From: Erythrobacteraceae bacterium CCH12-C2
GTDB lineage: Bacteria; Pseudomonadota; Alphaproteobacteria; Sphingomonadales; Sphingomonadaceae
Assembly: GCA_001556995.1 (NCBI GenBank)
Contig: LSKF01000102.1
Coordinates: 1-64,000 of the forward strand
DNA length: 64,000 bases
Reading direction: 5' to 3'
The notes under the pieces were generated by a model. It searched no databases. It worked only from the letters and a program-made list of their open reading frames with translations, and was not told the origin of the DNA. This document shows positions 1 to 8,610 of this stretch, piece after piece. Made by a program: the position numbers and the translations under genes. How positions within the stretch are numbered: the stretch's first letter is position 1; each line of letters opens with the position of its first letter.

Positions 1-39
1 ACCTTCTCTCCCCCTCCCCCCAGGGAGGGGAGAGAAGGT
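1..39. repeat. Short GC-rich palindrome inside the E2 coding frame
   Basis: Bases 2-18 (CCTTCTCTCCCCCTCCC) and 23-38 (GGGAGGGGAGAGAAGG) are reverse complements apart from one extra C, leaving a loop of a few bases. The reading frame of the downstream E2 gene runs through it without a stop, giving a Pro/Leu/Gly-rich stretch just before the E3-binding domain. Similar palindromes are common between genes in related genomes (family knowledge); lying inside a flexible linker would be tolerated. Its left end may continue outside the window. Confidence 0.6.
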
Positions 40-904
40 ATTGGCCAGCCCCGCTGTGCGCCAGCGCGCGCGCGATCTCGGCATTGATCTTGCCGAAGTG
101 AAACCCGCCGCCGATGGCCGCGTGCGCCACGCCGACCTTGATGCCTTTCTCGCATACAATGCCAGCAGCGGCTTTGGCGCAGGCAGCAAGTCGCGTTCTG
201 ATGAAGTCATCAAGGTGATCGGCCTGCGCAAGCGCATCGCCCAGAACATGGCCGCGGCCAAGCGCCACATTCCGCACTTCACCTATGTCGAGGAATGCGA
301 TGTCACCGACCTGGAGGACCTGCGCGCGCAATTGAACGCGGCGCGCGGAGAAAAGCCCAAGCTCACCATGCTGCCGCTGCTGATCCGTGCGATCTGCAAG
401 GTCGTGCCCGATTATCCGATGATCAACGCCCGCTATGACGATGAGGCGAATGTCGTCACCCGCTACGGCGCGGTGCACCTTGGCATGGCGGCGCAGACCG
501 ATGCCGGGCTGATGGTGCCGGTGATTCGCGACGCGCAAAGCCGCAACCTGTGGCAACTCGCGCGCGAAATCGCCCGCCTCGCCGAAGCCGCACGCAGCGG
601 CAAGGCGACGTCGGAGGAGCTGTCAGGCTCGACGCTGACAATCACTTCGCTCGGCCCGCTCGGGGGCGTTGCCACGACCCCGGTGATCAACCGGCCCGAG
701 GTGGCGATCATCGGCCCCAACCGGATCGTCGAGCGCCCGATGTTCGTGCCCGACGGCATGGGCGGCGAGCGCATCGCCAAGCGCAAGCTCATGAATATCT
801 CGATCTCCTGCGATCACCGCGTGGTCGACGGCCACAACGCGGCGAGCTTTGTGCAGGGAATGAAACGGCTGATCGAAACCCCGGCGTTGCTGCTTGTAGA
901 TTGA
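2..904 (+). CDS. Dihydrolipoamide acyltransferase, E2 of a 2-oxoacid dehydrogenase complex (5'-partial)
   Basis: C-terminal part of an E2 subunit, which moves an acyl group from lipoamide to CoA in a 2-oxoacid dehydrogenase complex, most like the branched-chain E2 (BkdB). The segment begins in a linker, then has a peripheral subunit (E3)-binding domain (LASPAVRQRARDLGIDL), a linker, and the catalytic acyltransferase domain. That domain includes IGLRKRIAQNM at its start and the catalytic ISCDHRVVDGHNAA (HxxxDG) near the end. The lipoyl domain must lie to the left of the window. The frame is open to the window edge, so the TTG at 41 is not a true start. The acyl specificity is inferred. Confidence 0.9.
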   Translation, partial: PSLPLPPGRGEKVLASPAVRQRARDLGIDLAEVKPAADGRVRHADLDAFLAYNASSGFGAGSKSRSDEVIKVIGLRKRIAQNMAAAKRHIPHFTYVEECDVTDLEDLRAQLNAARGEKPKLTMLPLLIRAICKVVPDYPMINARYDDEANVVTRYGAVHLGMAAQTDAGLMVPVIRDAQSRNLWQLAREIARLAEAARSGKATSEELSGSTLTITSLGPLGGVATTPVINRPEVAIIGPNRIVERPMFVPDGMGGERIAKRKLMNISISCDHRVVDGHNAASFVQGMKRLIETPALLLVD

Positions 905-938
905 CGGGCTTAGTATGGCCGCATCGGGAGATGCTGAC

Positions 939-1505
939 ATGACCCATGATCCACGGATCGACGCGTACATCGCCAAGGCAGCGCCTTTTGCGCAAGACAT
1001 CCTCACCCATGTCCGTGCGCTGGTGCACCGCGCGCTCCCCGAGGTCACAGAGGGCATCAAGTGGGGTATGCCGCACTTCATGGTCGGCGGCCGCAATATC
1101 GTCGGCCTTGCGGCATTCAAGGCGCATGCCGCGGTCGTGATCCATCACGAGGACAGGCAAGGCGAAGGGATGGGCGCGCTGGGAAAGCTCCGGAGCATGC
1201 AGGATCTGCCGCCTGACGAAGAACTGGCCGCGCGATTTCAGGCGTGGGATAGGGCAGATGCCGCGCCAAAGTCCAAACGCCAGCCGAAGCCTGATCTGCC
1301 CGTGCCACCAGCCTTCGCTGTCGCACTTGCCACTGCCCCCGCAGCGCAACGCACCTTTGATGCTTTTGCCCCCTCGCACCGGCGCGAATACATCGAATGG
1401 ATCAGCGATGCGAAGCGCGAGGAGACCCGCGACAAGCGCATCCTGCAGGCCATCGCGTGGCTGACGGAAGGCCGCAAACGCAACTGGAAGTACGAGAATT
1501 GTTGA
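939..1505 (+). CDS. YdeI/OmdA-type DUF1801 protein
   Basis: A 188-residue protein. The N-terminal half has the DUF1801 look (TEGIKWGMPHFMV and similar), and the C-terminal part resembles the bacteriocin-protection YdeI/OmdA domain (FDAFAPSHRREYIEWI, then KREETRDKRI). Its biochemical role is not known. The ATG at 939 is preferred because GGGAG at 926-930 lies about 8 bases upstream. An in-frame ATG at 915 would add eight residues but has no good ribosome site. It stands alone between the E2 gene and tRNA-Asp. Confidence 0.75.
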   Translation: MTHDPRIDAYIAKAAPFAQDILTHVRALVHRALPEVTEGIKWGMPHFMVGGRNIVGLAAFKAHAAVVIHHEDRQGEGMGALGKLRSMQDLPPDEELAARFQAWDRADAAPKSKRQPKPDLPVPPAFAVALATAPAAQRTFDAFAPSHRREYIEWISDAKREETRDKRILQAIAWLTEGRKRNWKYENC

Positions 1506-1624
1506 TGACCGCCGGTGGGTCGATTTTTGCCGATCAGACCGTTGACAGTCCGGAAACGCGAGCCTAATGGCGCTGCTCCGACATCGAGACGGCCTTGCTG
1601 CCATCCTCGAAACGGAAACAATGC

Positions 1625-1701
1625 GCGGGTGTAGCTCAGTCGGTTAGAGCGTCGGCCTGTCACGCCGAAGGTCGCGGGTTCGAGCCCCGTCACTCGCGCC
1701 A
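1625..1701 (+). tRNA. tRNA-Asp (GTC)
   Basis: A 77-nt cloverleaf. The acceptor strands are GCGGGTG (1625-1631) and CACTCGC (1691-1697). The D-arm contains GCTCAGTCGGTTAGAGC. The anticodon stem TCGGC/GCCGA encloses loop CTGTCAC with anticodon GTC at 1659-1661. The T-arm holds GGTTCGAGCC, and CCA is encoded at 1699-1701. Confidence 0.97.
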
Positions 1702-1762
1702 CTTTCCTTGCACAGCAAGGGGTGGCCCATCTCCCAGACGCATTGATTTCATGCCCCGCAGG

Positions 1763-2008
1763 CTACTCCTGCGCGTCACCCGGCGCAGGCGGGGGGGACC
1801 AGCTGCCGGTCTCCATCCAGATCAGAAAGCGCTTCAAAGGCAGCAGCCAGATGAGGCCCAAGACCACATAGACCACCGTTTGTGCCAGCCCTGGCCAGCG
1901 ACCGATCAGGCTTGGTGCGTAGCGGGCGATCACCACGCCATAGATGATCAGCGCGATGAACAGGCTCACAATGCCGAAGGGTATGCGCCAGGTCGGGGTT
2001 TCACGCAT
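1763..2008 (-). CDS. DUF2842 small membrane protein
   Basis: An 81-residue protein with two predicted transmembrane segments (around residues 10-30 and 40-58) separated by a short loop, and a Pro-rich C-terminus. This matches the small alphaproteobacterial DUF2842 family of unknown function. Its start codon overlaps the stop of the upstream cyclo-ligase gene by one base (TGATG), so the two are translationally coupled. Confidence 0.75.
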   Translation of the reverse strand: MRETPTWRIPFGIVSLFIALIIYGVVIARYAPSLIGRWPGLAQTVVYVVLGLIWLLPLKRFLIWMETGSWSPPPAPGDAQE

Positions 2009-2592
2009 CAGCTTAGTCCATACATCCGGGTGGGGGTAATCACGCCGTCGAGCCGCTGGTCATGCGGTTCGGTCGGCAGGGCGTCGCAAGCTTGCGCGTC
2101 CCATGCGAGCCCAACCGCCAGTTGCGGCGGATGTTCCGCCAGCCAGCGATCATAGTGCCCCCCGCCTTGCCCAAGCCTGTCCAGCGCGGGGGTGAAGCCG
2201 AGCAGCGGCACAAACAGAACATCGGGGATCAGCGTCTCGGCATCGGCGGCAGGTTGCAGCATCCCGAAGGGGCCGAGCACAAGGTCACTTGTGCTGTGTG
2301 GGTCGCTGTGGCGGCGAAAGGTCATGGCTGCATCGCGCGCGGCGAAATGGGGCAGGGCGATGGTATGCCCTGCCTCGTGAAAGAATCGCGCATAGCCCCC
2401 GGTCGGGGCTTCATAAGGGCCGGCGTGGTAGAGCCCGATCACCGCCTCATCCCCGATCTGCGCCAAAAGCGGCGACGGCGGGCGATGGAACAGGAGCGCG
2501 CGAATCGCATCAGGCTGCGCTTCAACATGCGCCTTTCGCGCGGCGCGCAGGGTGCTGCGGAGTTGGTCTTTTTCAGTCACAACCCTGCTCAA
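2008..2592 (-). CDS. 5-formyltetrahydrofolate cyclo-ligase
   Basis: A 194-residue enzyme (YgfA/FthC family) that converts 5-formyl-THF to 5,10-methenyl-THF using ATP. The signature GQGGGHYDRWL lies near residue 140, after a substrate-site stretch FVPLLGFTPALDRLG. The start is uncertain: TTG at 2592 or GTG at 2580 (MTEKDQLRSTLRAARK, which resembles the usual N-terminus); neither has a strong ribosome site. It lies downstream of 6S RNA on the same strand, as in many proteobacteria where ssrS and ygfA are linked. Confidence 0.92.
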   Translation of the reverse strand: MSRVVTEKDQLRSTLRAARKAHVEAQPDAIRALLFHRPPSPLLAQIGDEAVIGLYHAGPYEAPTGGYARFFHEAGHTIALPHFAARDAAMTFRRHSDPHSTSDLVLGPFGMLQPAADAETLIPDVLFVPLLGFTPALDRLGQGGGHYDRWLAEHPPQLAVGLAWDAQACDALPTEPHDQRLDGVITPTRMYGLS

Positions 2593-2604
2593 TCAGAAGA
2601 ACGG

Positions 2605-2630
2605 GCCTTCGACAAGCTCAGGCCGAACGG
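2605..2630. repeat. Dispersed sphingomonad repeat, single arm
   Basis: This 26-base stretch (GCCTTCGACAAGCTCAGGCC followed by GAACGG) differs by three bases from the right arm of the inverted repeat at 6936-6961. It lies just upstream of the cyclo-ligase gene. No opposing arm was seen close by. Confidence 0.6.
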
Positions 2631-2740
2631 TGCGTGAAGCAAATCGGCCCAAAGGGCCGCAAGGGCGACCGCCCGCCCGCAGCGGGCGCAGCTTGCTGCG
2701 CGTCTAGCGAGGATCGCGCGCCGGAGGGCGCGCGAAATAC

Positions 2741-2765
2741 AAAAACGTGGCGGAACCACCATGGG
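2741..2765 (-). terminator. Intrinsic terminator after 6S RNA
   Basis: Read leftward, a small GC-rich hairpin (GGTGG ... GCCAC) is followed by TTTTTGT at 2745-2739, directly after the 6S RNA 3' end. Confidence 0.55.
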
Positions 2766-2769
2766 TCGT

Positions 2770-2905
2770 TTGCGCTAGAAATCCTCTGACGCGTGGTACG
2801 TCAGGTGGGCGCCGTATGCCCAAGCCTTCCGGACGAACCAGCAGACGAGGGCAGGGACAACTCCCATTTGGATTACTTATAGCCTCAGGGATATTCAATC
2901 GGCTC
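2770..2905 (-). ncRNA. ssrS: 6S RNA (alphaproteobacterial type)
   Basis: 6S RNA binds sigma-70 RNA polymerase and lowers its activity in slow growth. On the minus strand the segment has the features I recall for alphaproteobacterial 6S RNA: the closing stem formed by ATCCCTGAGG (near 2892-2883) with TCAGAGGAT (near 2788-2780), the central GGGAGTTGTCCCTGCCCTCG, then GGTTCGTCCGGAAGGCTTGG, and the 3' side CCTGACGTACCACGCGTCAG. Its position between zapA and the cyclo-ligase gene is the classical ssrS location. Exact ends are estimated to within about 10-20 bases. Confidence 0.88.
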
Positions 2906-2933
2906 GTGCCGGGCAGTCCCGCCACTATCCTAT

Positions 2934-3401
2934 CTAGGCGCTGGCAGCCGCCGCTTCAAGCGCCGCTGCGCTTGCTTCGACGTGCGCGGCCAGCGCTTCG
3001 AGCCGTTCGGCAAGGCCTACGGTGAGATCGGGGCCGCCGAACAGGTCGGGTTGGGGCGAAACCACCGGCAAGGGCGTCAGCGGACGGGCCGCCTTGCGCG
3101 CTTCAGCCAATTCCTGCTCCAGTGCGGCGATGGTCGCCCGTAGAGCCTCCACCTCCGCCGGGTCAGCCTGCGCTTGCCGCGCTGGTTCGGGTACGGCCTG
3201 CTTCTTCGCTTCGGCTAGTTCATCGGCAAGGAACAGCGCGGCAAACAGCAGGTTCTGTGCTTCCAGCGGCGCACGGCTGCTGCCGAGCCTGGCGTATTTC
3301 TCCGCGATCATCGCGCCCAGCGCGCGGATATGCGCCTCCTGCCCATCGGCACAGGCGACGGTGTAGCTCTTGGGACCGATGCTGAGGGTGACGGTGCTCA
3401 T
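2934..3401 (-). CDS. zapA: Cell division protein ZapA
   Basis: A 155-residue protein. Residues 1-60 are ZapA-like (MSTVTLSIGPKSYTVACADG, then HIRALGAMIAEKY), the domain that binds and bundles FtsZ. A long helical, coiled-coil-prone region follows (about residues 60-105), then a PDLFGG-containing linker and an Ala-rich helical tail. It is longer than E. coli ZapA (about 110 residues) because of this tail. The start overlaps the stop of the preceding small gene by four bases (ATGA). Confidence 0.88.
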   Translation of the reverse strand: MSTVTLSIGPKSYTVACADGQEAHIRALGAMIAEKYARLGSSRAPLEAQNLLFAALFLADELAEAKKQAVPEPARQAQADPAEVEALRATIAALEQELAEARKAARPLTPLPVVSPQPDLFGGPDLTVGLAERLEALAAHVEASAAALEAAAASA

Positions 3402-3622
3402 CCCTGCGCATCCTCCAGCTTGGCCAGCACCTCGTCGAGTTCACGAAGGCTTTCGGCGACCTGTTCGCGCAACTTTTCGTGAGCGTTGACGAGGCCGATC
3501 ACCCGCGCCGAACCGCCACCCGCCCTAGGTTCGCCCGATCCGACGCTTTCGCGCGCGGCATTGATGCGCGCCATGGCGGCTTCGATCCGTTGCAGTGCGG
3601 TCTCAATCCGATCGGCAGTCAT
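3398..3622 (-). CDS. Small coiled-coil protein upstream of zapA
   Basis: A 74-residue protein predicted almost entirely helical (MTADRIETALQRIEAAMARI, then NAHEKLREQVAESLRELDEV), with a Gly-rich break in the middle. It is translationally coupled to zapA by a 4-base overlap, so a role with ZapA or in cell division is plausible but only inferred. The ATG at 3622 is chosen because upstream in-frame sequence to 3772 has non-coding character. Confidence 0.65.
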   Translation of the reverse strand: MTADRIETALQRIEAAMARINAARESVGSGEPRAGGGSARVIGLVNAHEKLREQVAESLRELDEVLAKLEDAQG

Positions 3623-3846
3623 GCGCAAGGTCGTTATCAAGATAGCGGCCCATGCGCAAAGGCTTGGGCGGGCCTGTTGATAAGTCTGCGAGGAGCGCGC
3701 CTTGCCCCCATGCACCCTGCGGGCGCACGCAAGGTTGACCTCACCCGGCCTCTCGGCAATGGCACGGCGCACCGCTTTCCGGCGGGTCGAATCGCGCGAG
3801 GATCGCGCAAGGTTCCGCCCGGTCCCGGTCGCCGCAGGAGAATTTC

Positions 3847-5829
3847 GTGCCGATGAGCATCGACGCCGCCCGCCTCCAACCGATGGCCAATGCCATCCGC
3901 GCCCTTTCGATGGACGCAGTCGAAGCGGCCAATTCGGGGCACCCCGGCATGCCCATGGGCATGGCCGATGTGGCGACCGTGCTGTTCACGAGGCACCTCA
4001 AGTTCGATCCCGCCGCCCCGCATTGGGCCGACCGTGACCGCTTTGTGCTGTCAGCCGGCCATGGTTCGATGCTGATCTACAGCCTGCTCTACCTGTCGGG
4101 CTATGCCGCGCCGACGATCGAGGACATCCGCAACTTCCGCAAGCTCGGTAGCCCCTGCGCGGGCCACCCGGAGAACTTCCTGCTCGACGGGGTCGAGTGC
4201 ACCACCGGGCCGCTGGGGCAGGGTCTTGCGATGGCGGTGGGCATGGCGATGGCCGAGCGGCATCTCAACGCCGTGTTCGGCGACGATCTGGTCGATCACC
4301 GCACCTGGGTAATTGCAGGTGACGGGTGCCTGATGGAGGGGATTAACCACGAAGCGATCGGCCTTGCGGGGCACCTCGGCCTCGGGCGTTTGAATGTGCT
4401 GTGGGACGACAACCGCATCACCATCGACGGGGCGACCGACCTCTCGACCTCCGAGGATATCAAGGCGCGTTACGCAGCGACCGGGTGGCACGTCACCGAG
4501 TGCGACGGCCATGACTTTGCCGATATCGACCGCGCGCTGGCCGAAGCCAAGGCTGATCCGCGCCCCTCGCTGGTGGCTTGCCGCACGGTGATCGGCAAGG
4601 GCGCGCCGAACAAGCAGGGCACCAGCGCGACCCACGGCGCAGCACTGGGCGCGGCCGAAGTTGCGGCGGCGCGCGAAACGCTGGGCTGGACCTCAGCCCC
4701 GTTCGAAATCCCTTCCGAGATCCTCGCTGATTGGCACAGCGCTGCCGAACCCGGCCGCGCGGCACATGGGGCATGGGCAGGGCGGCTCGAATCCTCTCCG
4801 CACAAGGCCGAGTTCGAGCGCCGGATGGCAGGCCACTTGCCCGACGATTTCAGCCTCGATGCCCACATCGAGGGCCTGCTCGCTGCCCCACAGAAAATCG
4901 CCACCCGCAAGGCGAGCGAAATCGCGCTCGCCGCGATCAACCCGCAATTGGCCGACACCATCGGTGGCAGCGCTGACCTGACCGGATCGAACAACACGCT
5001 GGCGGGCGGGATCGGGGCGTTTACCCGCGATGATTACGCCGGGCGCTATGTCTATTACGGCATTCGCGAGTTTGGCATGGCAGCCGCAATGAACGGGATG
5101 GCGCTGCATGGCGGCGTGATCCCCTATGGCGGCACCTTCCTGGTCTTCACCGATTACGCGCGCGGCGCGATCCGCCTCTCGGCCTTGCAGCAGTGCCGCG
5201 TGATCTATGTCATGACCCATGACAGCATAGGGCTGGGCGAGGACGGGCCGACCCACCAGCCGATCGAGCATCTCGCGTCCCTGCGCGCCATGCCCAACCT
5301 GATGGTGATGCGGCCCTGCGATGCGGTGGAGACCGCGATCTGCTGGGAGCTGGCGCTGGAAACCCACGACATGCCGACGGTACTGGTGCTGACCCGCCAG
5401 AACCTGCCGCAGGTGCTCGACAAGGAGCACACCATGCAGGTGCAGACCGGCGGCTACCGCCTCAAGCCCGCCGAAGCCGCGCGCAAGGTCGTGCTGGTCG
5501 CCAGCGGTTCCGAAGTCGCACTGGCGCTGGAATGTGCCACTTCGCTGGAAGCACAGGGAATTGGCGCGGATGTGGTGTCGATGGTCTGCACCGAACTCTT
5601 CGACGCGCAGAGCACGGAATACCGGGCCAGCATCCTGCCGCATGATGCGCTGATCGTCTCAATCGAGGCGGGCAGCACCTTTGGCTGGGAACGCTACACC
5701 GGGCGCGACGGCCTCAATATCGGGATCGACAGCTTCGGCGCGTCAGCCCCGGCGGGCGATCTTTTTGCCCATTTCGGCTTCACTGCGGAGGCAATCGTTC
5801 CGCAGATCATGAACAAACTCAACGCATAA
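3847..5829 (+). CDS. tkt: Transketolase
   Basis: A 660-residue thiamine-diphosphate enzyme that transfers two-carbon ketol units between sugar phosphates in the pentose phosphate pathway. Visible motifs are AANSGHPGMPMGMAD at the N-terminus, the ThDP motif GDGCLMEGINHEAI ending in DDN near residue 155-185, and EFGMAAAMNGMALHGG plus the GLGEDGPTHQP loop in the middle domain. AGGAG at 3836-3840 is six bases before GTG 3847 and twelve before ATG 3853, so either may be the start. It opens the tkt-gap-pgk group; gap begins 15 bases downstream. Confidence 0.96.
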   Translation: MPMSIDAARLQPMANAIRALSMDAVEAANSGHPGMPMGMADVATVLFTRHLKFDPAAPHWADRDRFVLSAGHGSMLIYSLLYLSGYAAPTIEDIRNFRKLGSPCAGHPENFLLDGVECTTGPLGQGLAMAVGMAMAERHLNAVFGDDLVDHRTWVIAGDGCLMEGINHEAIGLAGHLGLGRLNVLWDDNRITIDGATDLSTSEDIKARYAATGWHVTECDGHDFADIDRALAEAKADPRPSLVACRTVIGKGAPNKQGTSATHGAALGAAEVAAARETLGWTSAPFEIPSEILADWHSAAEPGRAAHGAWAGRLESSPHKAEFERRMAGHLPDDFSLDAHIEGLLAAPQKIATRKASEIALAAINPQLADTIGGSADLTGSNNTLAGGIGAFTRDDYAGRYVYYGIREFGMAAAMNGMALHGGVIPYGGTFLVFTDYARGAIRLSALQQCRVIYVMTHDSIGLGEDGPTHQPIEHLASLRAMPNLMVMRPCDAVETAICWELALETHDMPTVLVLTRQNLPQVLDKEHTMQVQTGGYRLKPAEAARKVVLVASGSEVALALECATSLEAQGIGADVVSMVCTELFDAQSTEYRASILPHDALIVSIEAGSTFGWERYTGRDGLNIGIDSFGASAPAGDLFAHFGFTAEAIVPQIMNKLNA

Positions 5830-5844
5830 GCAGGAGCATTTCTC

Positions 5845-6852
5845 ATGGCCACCAAAGTTGCCATCAACGGCTTCGGCCGCATCGGCCGGCTTGTCGCCCG
5901 CGCTATCCTTGAGCGCAGCGATCACGATCTGGACCTCGTTGCGATCAACGATCTCGCCGATGCGAAGTCCAACGCGCTGCTGTTCGCCTATGATTCGGTC
6001 CATGGCCGCTTCCATGGCGAGGTGACCGCCGATGGCGACGCGATCATCGTCAATGGCAAGCGCATCGCCGTGACCGCCGAGCGCGATCCGGGCAAGCTGC
6101 CGCACGCTGCCATGGGCATCGATATCGTGCTCGAATGCACCGGCTTCTTCCAGTCGGACGAAGCGAGCCGCCCGCACATCGCTGCCGGGGCCAAGCGCGT
6201 ATTGATTTCCGCACCCGCGACGGGGGTGACCAAGACCATCGTCTTCGGCGTGAACCATGAGACGCTGACGGGCGATGACGTGATCGTCTCCAACGCCAGC
6301 TGCACCACCAATTGCCTTGCGCCCGTTGCCAAGGTGCTCAATGACGTGATTGGGATCGAGCGCGGGTTCATGACCACGATCCACTCCTACACCAACGATC
6401 AGCGGATGCTCGATCAGATCCACAAGGATCTGCGCCGCGCCCGCGCAGGGGCTGCCAACATGATCCCCACCACCACCGGCGCCGCGCGCGCGGTCGGGCT
6501 GGTGCTGCCGGAACTGAAGGGCAAGCTCGACGGATCGTCGGTGCGGGTGCCGACACCGAATGTCTCGATGGTCGACCTCGTCTTTGTGCCGAGCCGTGAG
6601 ACCACCGCTGAGGAAATCAACACGGCTTTGAAGGCCGCCGCTGATGGCCCGATGAAGGGCGTGCTCGACTATACTGATCAACCGCTGGTTTCGAGCGATT
6701 TCAATCACTACCCGGCGTCTTCTACCGTCGATTCGCTGGAAACCAGCGTGATGGAAGGCAAGCTTGCCCGCGTGGTCAGCTGGTATGACAACGAATGGGG
6801 CTTCTCCAACCGCATGATCGACACCGCCGGGGTGATGGCGAAGTTCTTGTAA
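5845..6852 (+). CDS. gap: Glyceraldehyde-3-phosphate dehydrogenase, type I
   Basis: A 335-residue enzyme that oxidises glyceraldehyde 3-phosphate to 1,3-bisphosphoglycerate with NAD(P). The N-terminal Rossmann motif is INGFGRIGR, and the catalytic cysteine is Cys153 in SNASCTTNCLAP. AGGAG lies 9 bases before the ATG. It sits between tkt and pgk, so the three form a likely operon for the lower glycolytic/gluconeogenic steps, although a repeat separates gap from pgk. Confidence 0.97.
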   Translation: MATKVAINGFGRIGRLVARAILERSDHDLDLVAINDLADAKSNALLFAYDSVHGRFHGEVTADGDAIIVNGKRIAVTAERDPGKLPHAAMGIDIVLECTGFFQSDEASRPHIAAGAKRVLISAPATGVTKTIVFGVNHETLTGDDVIVSNASCTTNCLAPVAKVLNDVIGIERGFMTTIHSYTNDQRMLDQIHKDLRRARAGAANMIPTTTGAARAVGLVLPELKGKLDGSSVRVPTPNVSMVDLVFVPSRETTAEEINTALKAAADGPMKGVLDYTDQPLVSSDFNHYPASSTVDSLETSVMEGKLARVVSWYDNEWGFSNRMIDTAGVMAKFL

Positions 6853-6865
6853 TCACGACCCGACA

Positions 6866-6961
6866 CCGTTCGTGCTGAGCTTGTCGAAGCACTGTCCTTC
6901 TTGAGGGCCTGCACGACGACCGGAAGAAAGTGCAGCCCTTCGACAGGCTCAGGGCGAACGG
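6866..6961. repeat. Inverted dispersed repeat between gap and pgk
   Basis: The left arm at 6866-6893 (CCGTTCGTGCTGAGCTTGTC, then GAAGCACT) pairs imperfectly with the right arm at 6930-6961 (GTGCAGCCCTTCGACAGGCT, then CAGGGCGAACGG), leaving about 36 bases between. The right arm matches the copy at 2605-2630. Such arms are abundant between sphingomonad genes (family knowledge). The right end touches GGAGA at 6960-6964, the probable ribosome site of pgk. Confidence 0.8.
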
Positions 6962-6970
6962 AGAATTGTT

Positions 6971-8176
6971 GTGAGCAAGTTCAAGACCCTCGATGATCTC
7001 CCCGCCGACCTCACCGGCGAAGTCGCGTTGGTGCGGGTCGATCTCAACCTGCCGATGAAGGATGGCTCGGCCACCGACGTCACGCGGGTCGAGGCGGTGA
7101 AGCCGACGATCCTCGAACTCGCAGGCCGCGGGGCCAAGGTGCTGCTGCTGGCGCATTTCGGCCGTCCGGGCGGGCAGCGCTCCTCGATGCTCTCGACCAG
7201 CATGGTGGTGGGCGATGTCGAGCAGGTGCTCGGCAAGGAAGTGATGTTCATCCCCGAAATCGCAGGGCCCGTGGTGGCGCAGGCGGTCGGCACCATCTTG
7301 CGCGCTGGCGACATTGGCCTGCTCGACAACACCCGCTTCTGGCCGGGCGAGGAGGCGAATGATCCGGCGCTGGCCGCTGCTATCGCCGCGCATGGCACGC
7401 TCTATGTCAACGACGCCTTCAGCGCCGCGCACCGCGCCCATGCCACCACCGAGGGGCTCGCGCATTGGCTCCCCGCCTATGCGGGCCGATCCATGGAGGC
7501 CGAACTCAAGGCCCTGAACGCCGCCCTCGGCGCACCCGAAACCCCGGTGGCCGCAGTCGTGGGCGGGGCCAAGGTTTCGACCAAGCTTGCGGTGCTCGAA
7601 AACCTCGTGGGCCGGGTGCAGCACCTGATCATCGGCGGGGGCATGGCTAACACGTTCCTTGCTGCGCGGGGCGTGAATGTGGGCAAGAGCCTGTGCGAGC
7701 ACGATCTCGCCGCCACCGTCACCCGGATCATGGACGAGGCCGAGCACGCGGGCTGCACCATCCACCTTCCTTACGATGTGGTGGTGGCGAAGGAATTCGC
7801 CGCCAACCCCGCGAGCCTGCGCACCTGCAACGTCCACGAGGTCGCCGCTGACGAGATGATCCTCGACCTCGGCCCGCAGGCGACAGAGGCGCTGGCCGAC
7901 GTGCTCAAGACCTGCCGCACGCTGGTGTGGAACGGACCGCTCGGCGCCTTCGAAACCCCGCCTTTCGATACCGCCACCGTCGCGCTGGCGCGCACCGCAG
8001 CTGCGCTGACCTTGGAGGGCTCGCTGATCAGCGTGGCGGGCGGGGGCGATACGGTCGCGGCGTTGGCGCAGGCCGGGGTCACAGGGGATTTCACCTATGT
8101 CTCAACCGCTGGCGGGGCCTTCCTTGAATGGATGGAAGGCCGCATCCTGCCCGGCGTCGCTGCGCTCGAGGTTTGA
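6971..8176 (+). CDS. pgk: Phosphoglycerate kinase
   Basis: A 401-residue enzyme that transfers phosphate from 1,3-bisphosphoglycerate to ADP. The N-terminal substrate side has [11 protein letters not shown] and [11 protein letters not shown]. The centre has [10 protein letters not shown] and the nucleotide site GGGMANTFL; the C-terminus has [13 protein letters not shown]. The start is GTG, with GGAGA six bases upstream. The ribosome site abuts the dispersed repeat, so hairpin folding could affect its translation (inference). Confidence 0.97.
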   Translation: MSKFKTLDDLPADLTGEVALVRVDLNLPMKDGSATDVTRVEAVKPTILELAGRGAKVLLLAHFGRPGGQRSSMLSTSMVVGDVEQVLGKEVMFIPEIAGPVVAQAVGTILRAGDIGLLDNTRFWPGEEANDPALAAAIAAHGTLYVNDAFSAAHRAHATTEGLAHWLPAYAGRSMEAELKALNAALGAPETPVAAVVGGAKVSTKLAVLENLVGRVQHLIIGGGMANTFLAARGVNVGKSLCEHDLAATVTRIMDEAEHAGCTIHLPYDVVVAKEFAANPASLRTCNVHEVAADEMILDLGPQATEALADVLKTCRTLVWNGPLGAFETPPFDTATVALARTAAALTLEGSLISVAGGGDTVAALAQAGVTGDFTYVSTAGGAFLEWMEGRILPGVAALEV

Positions 8177-8179
8177 TCC

Positions 8180-8608
8180 GTGGCCGTTAACGAAGCCGAA
8201 ATCGAGGCGCTTGCCTTGGGCGCGATGCGCGCATGGGTGGCGCGTGATGTGAAGTCGATGAAGAAACTCACAGTCCGTGACTTCATGATGCTGGTCGGCA
8301 GCACCCCGCCACAACTGCTTGATCGACCCAGTTTTCTTGCAGCAATGGAGCGTAACTTCGTCTGCAACCGCTTCGTCTTTCGCGAAGTGATTGCGCGTCG
8401 GCATCGGGAAGCGGCGTGGTTCGTGGCCGGGGCAGAGCTTGATCTGACGCTCGCAGGCAAGCCTTGGACCGGCGCATTTCTGGTCTCAGCGCTGTTCCGC
8501 AAGAGTACGTGGTCGAGCAAGATGCTGCTCGCCGATCTCAGCCTTGCACGGCAGGACCCGGATGCTGACCTCGCCGCGGCTGTCAGCAAATTGCAATTGT
8601 GGAAGTGA
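8180..8608 (+). CDS. SnoaL/DUF4440-like (NTF2 fold) protein
   Basis: A 142-residue protein with GTG start, three bases after pgk. The pattern of an N-terminal helix with MRAWVARDVKSMKKL followed by strand-rich sequence ending in a basic/aromatic tail fits the NTF2-like DUF4440/SnoaL fold. No catalytic residues can be assigned. It is probably co-transcribed with pgk, and the following thioesterase gene starts two bases after its stop. Confidence 0.65.
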   Translation: MAVNEAEIEALALGAMRAWVARDVKSMKKLTVRDFMMLVGSTPPQLLDRPSFLAAMERNFVCNRFVFREVIARRHREAAWFVAGAELDLTLAGKPWTGAFLVSALFRKSTWSSKMLLADLSLARQDPDADLAAAVSKLQLWK

Positions 8609-8610
8609 GC

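Noticed and set aside
1600..1762. Integration site at tRNA-Asp
   Set aside because: No duplicated tRNA 3' end, integrase or mobile genes in the neighbourhood.
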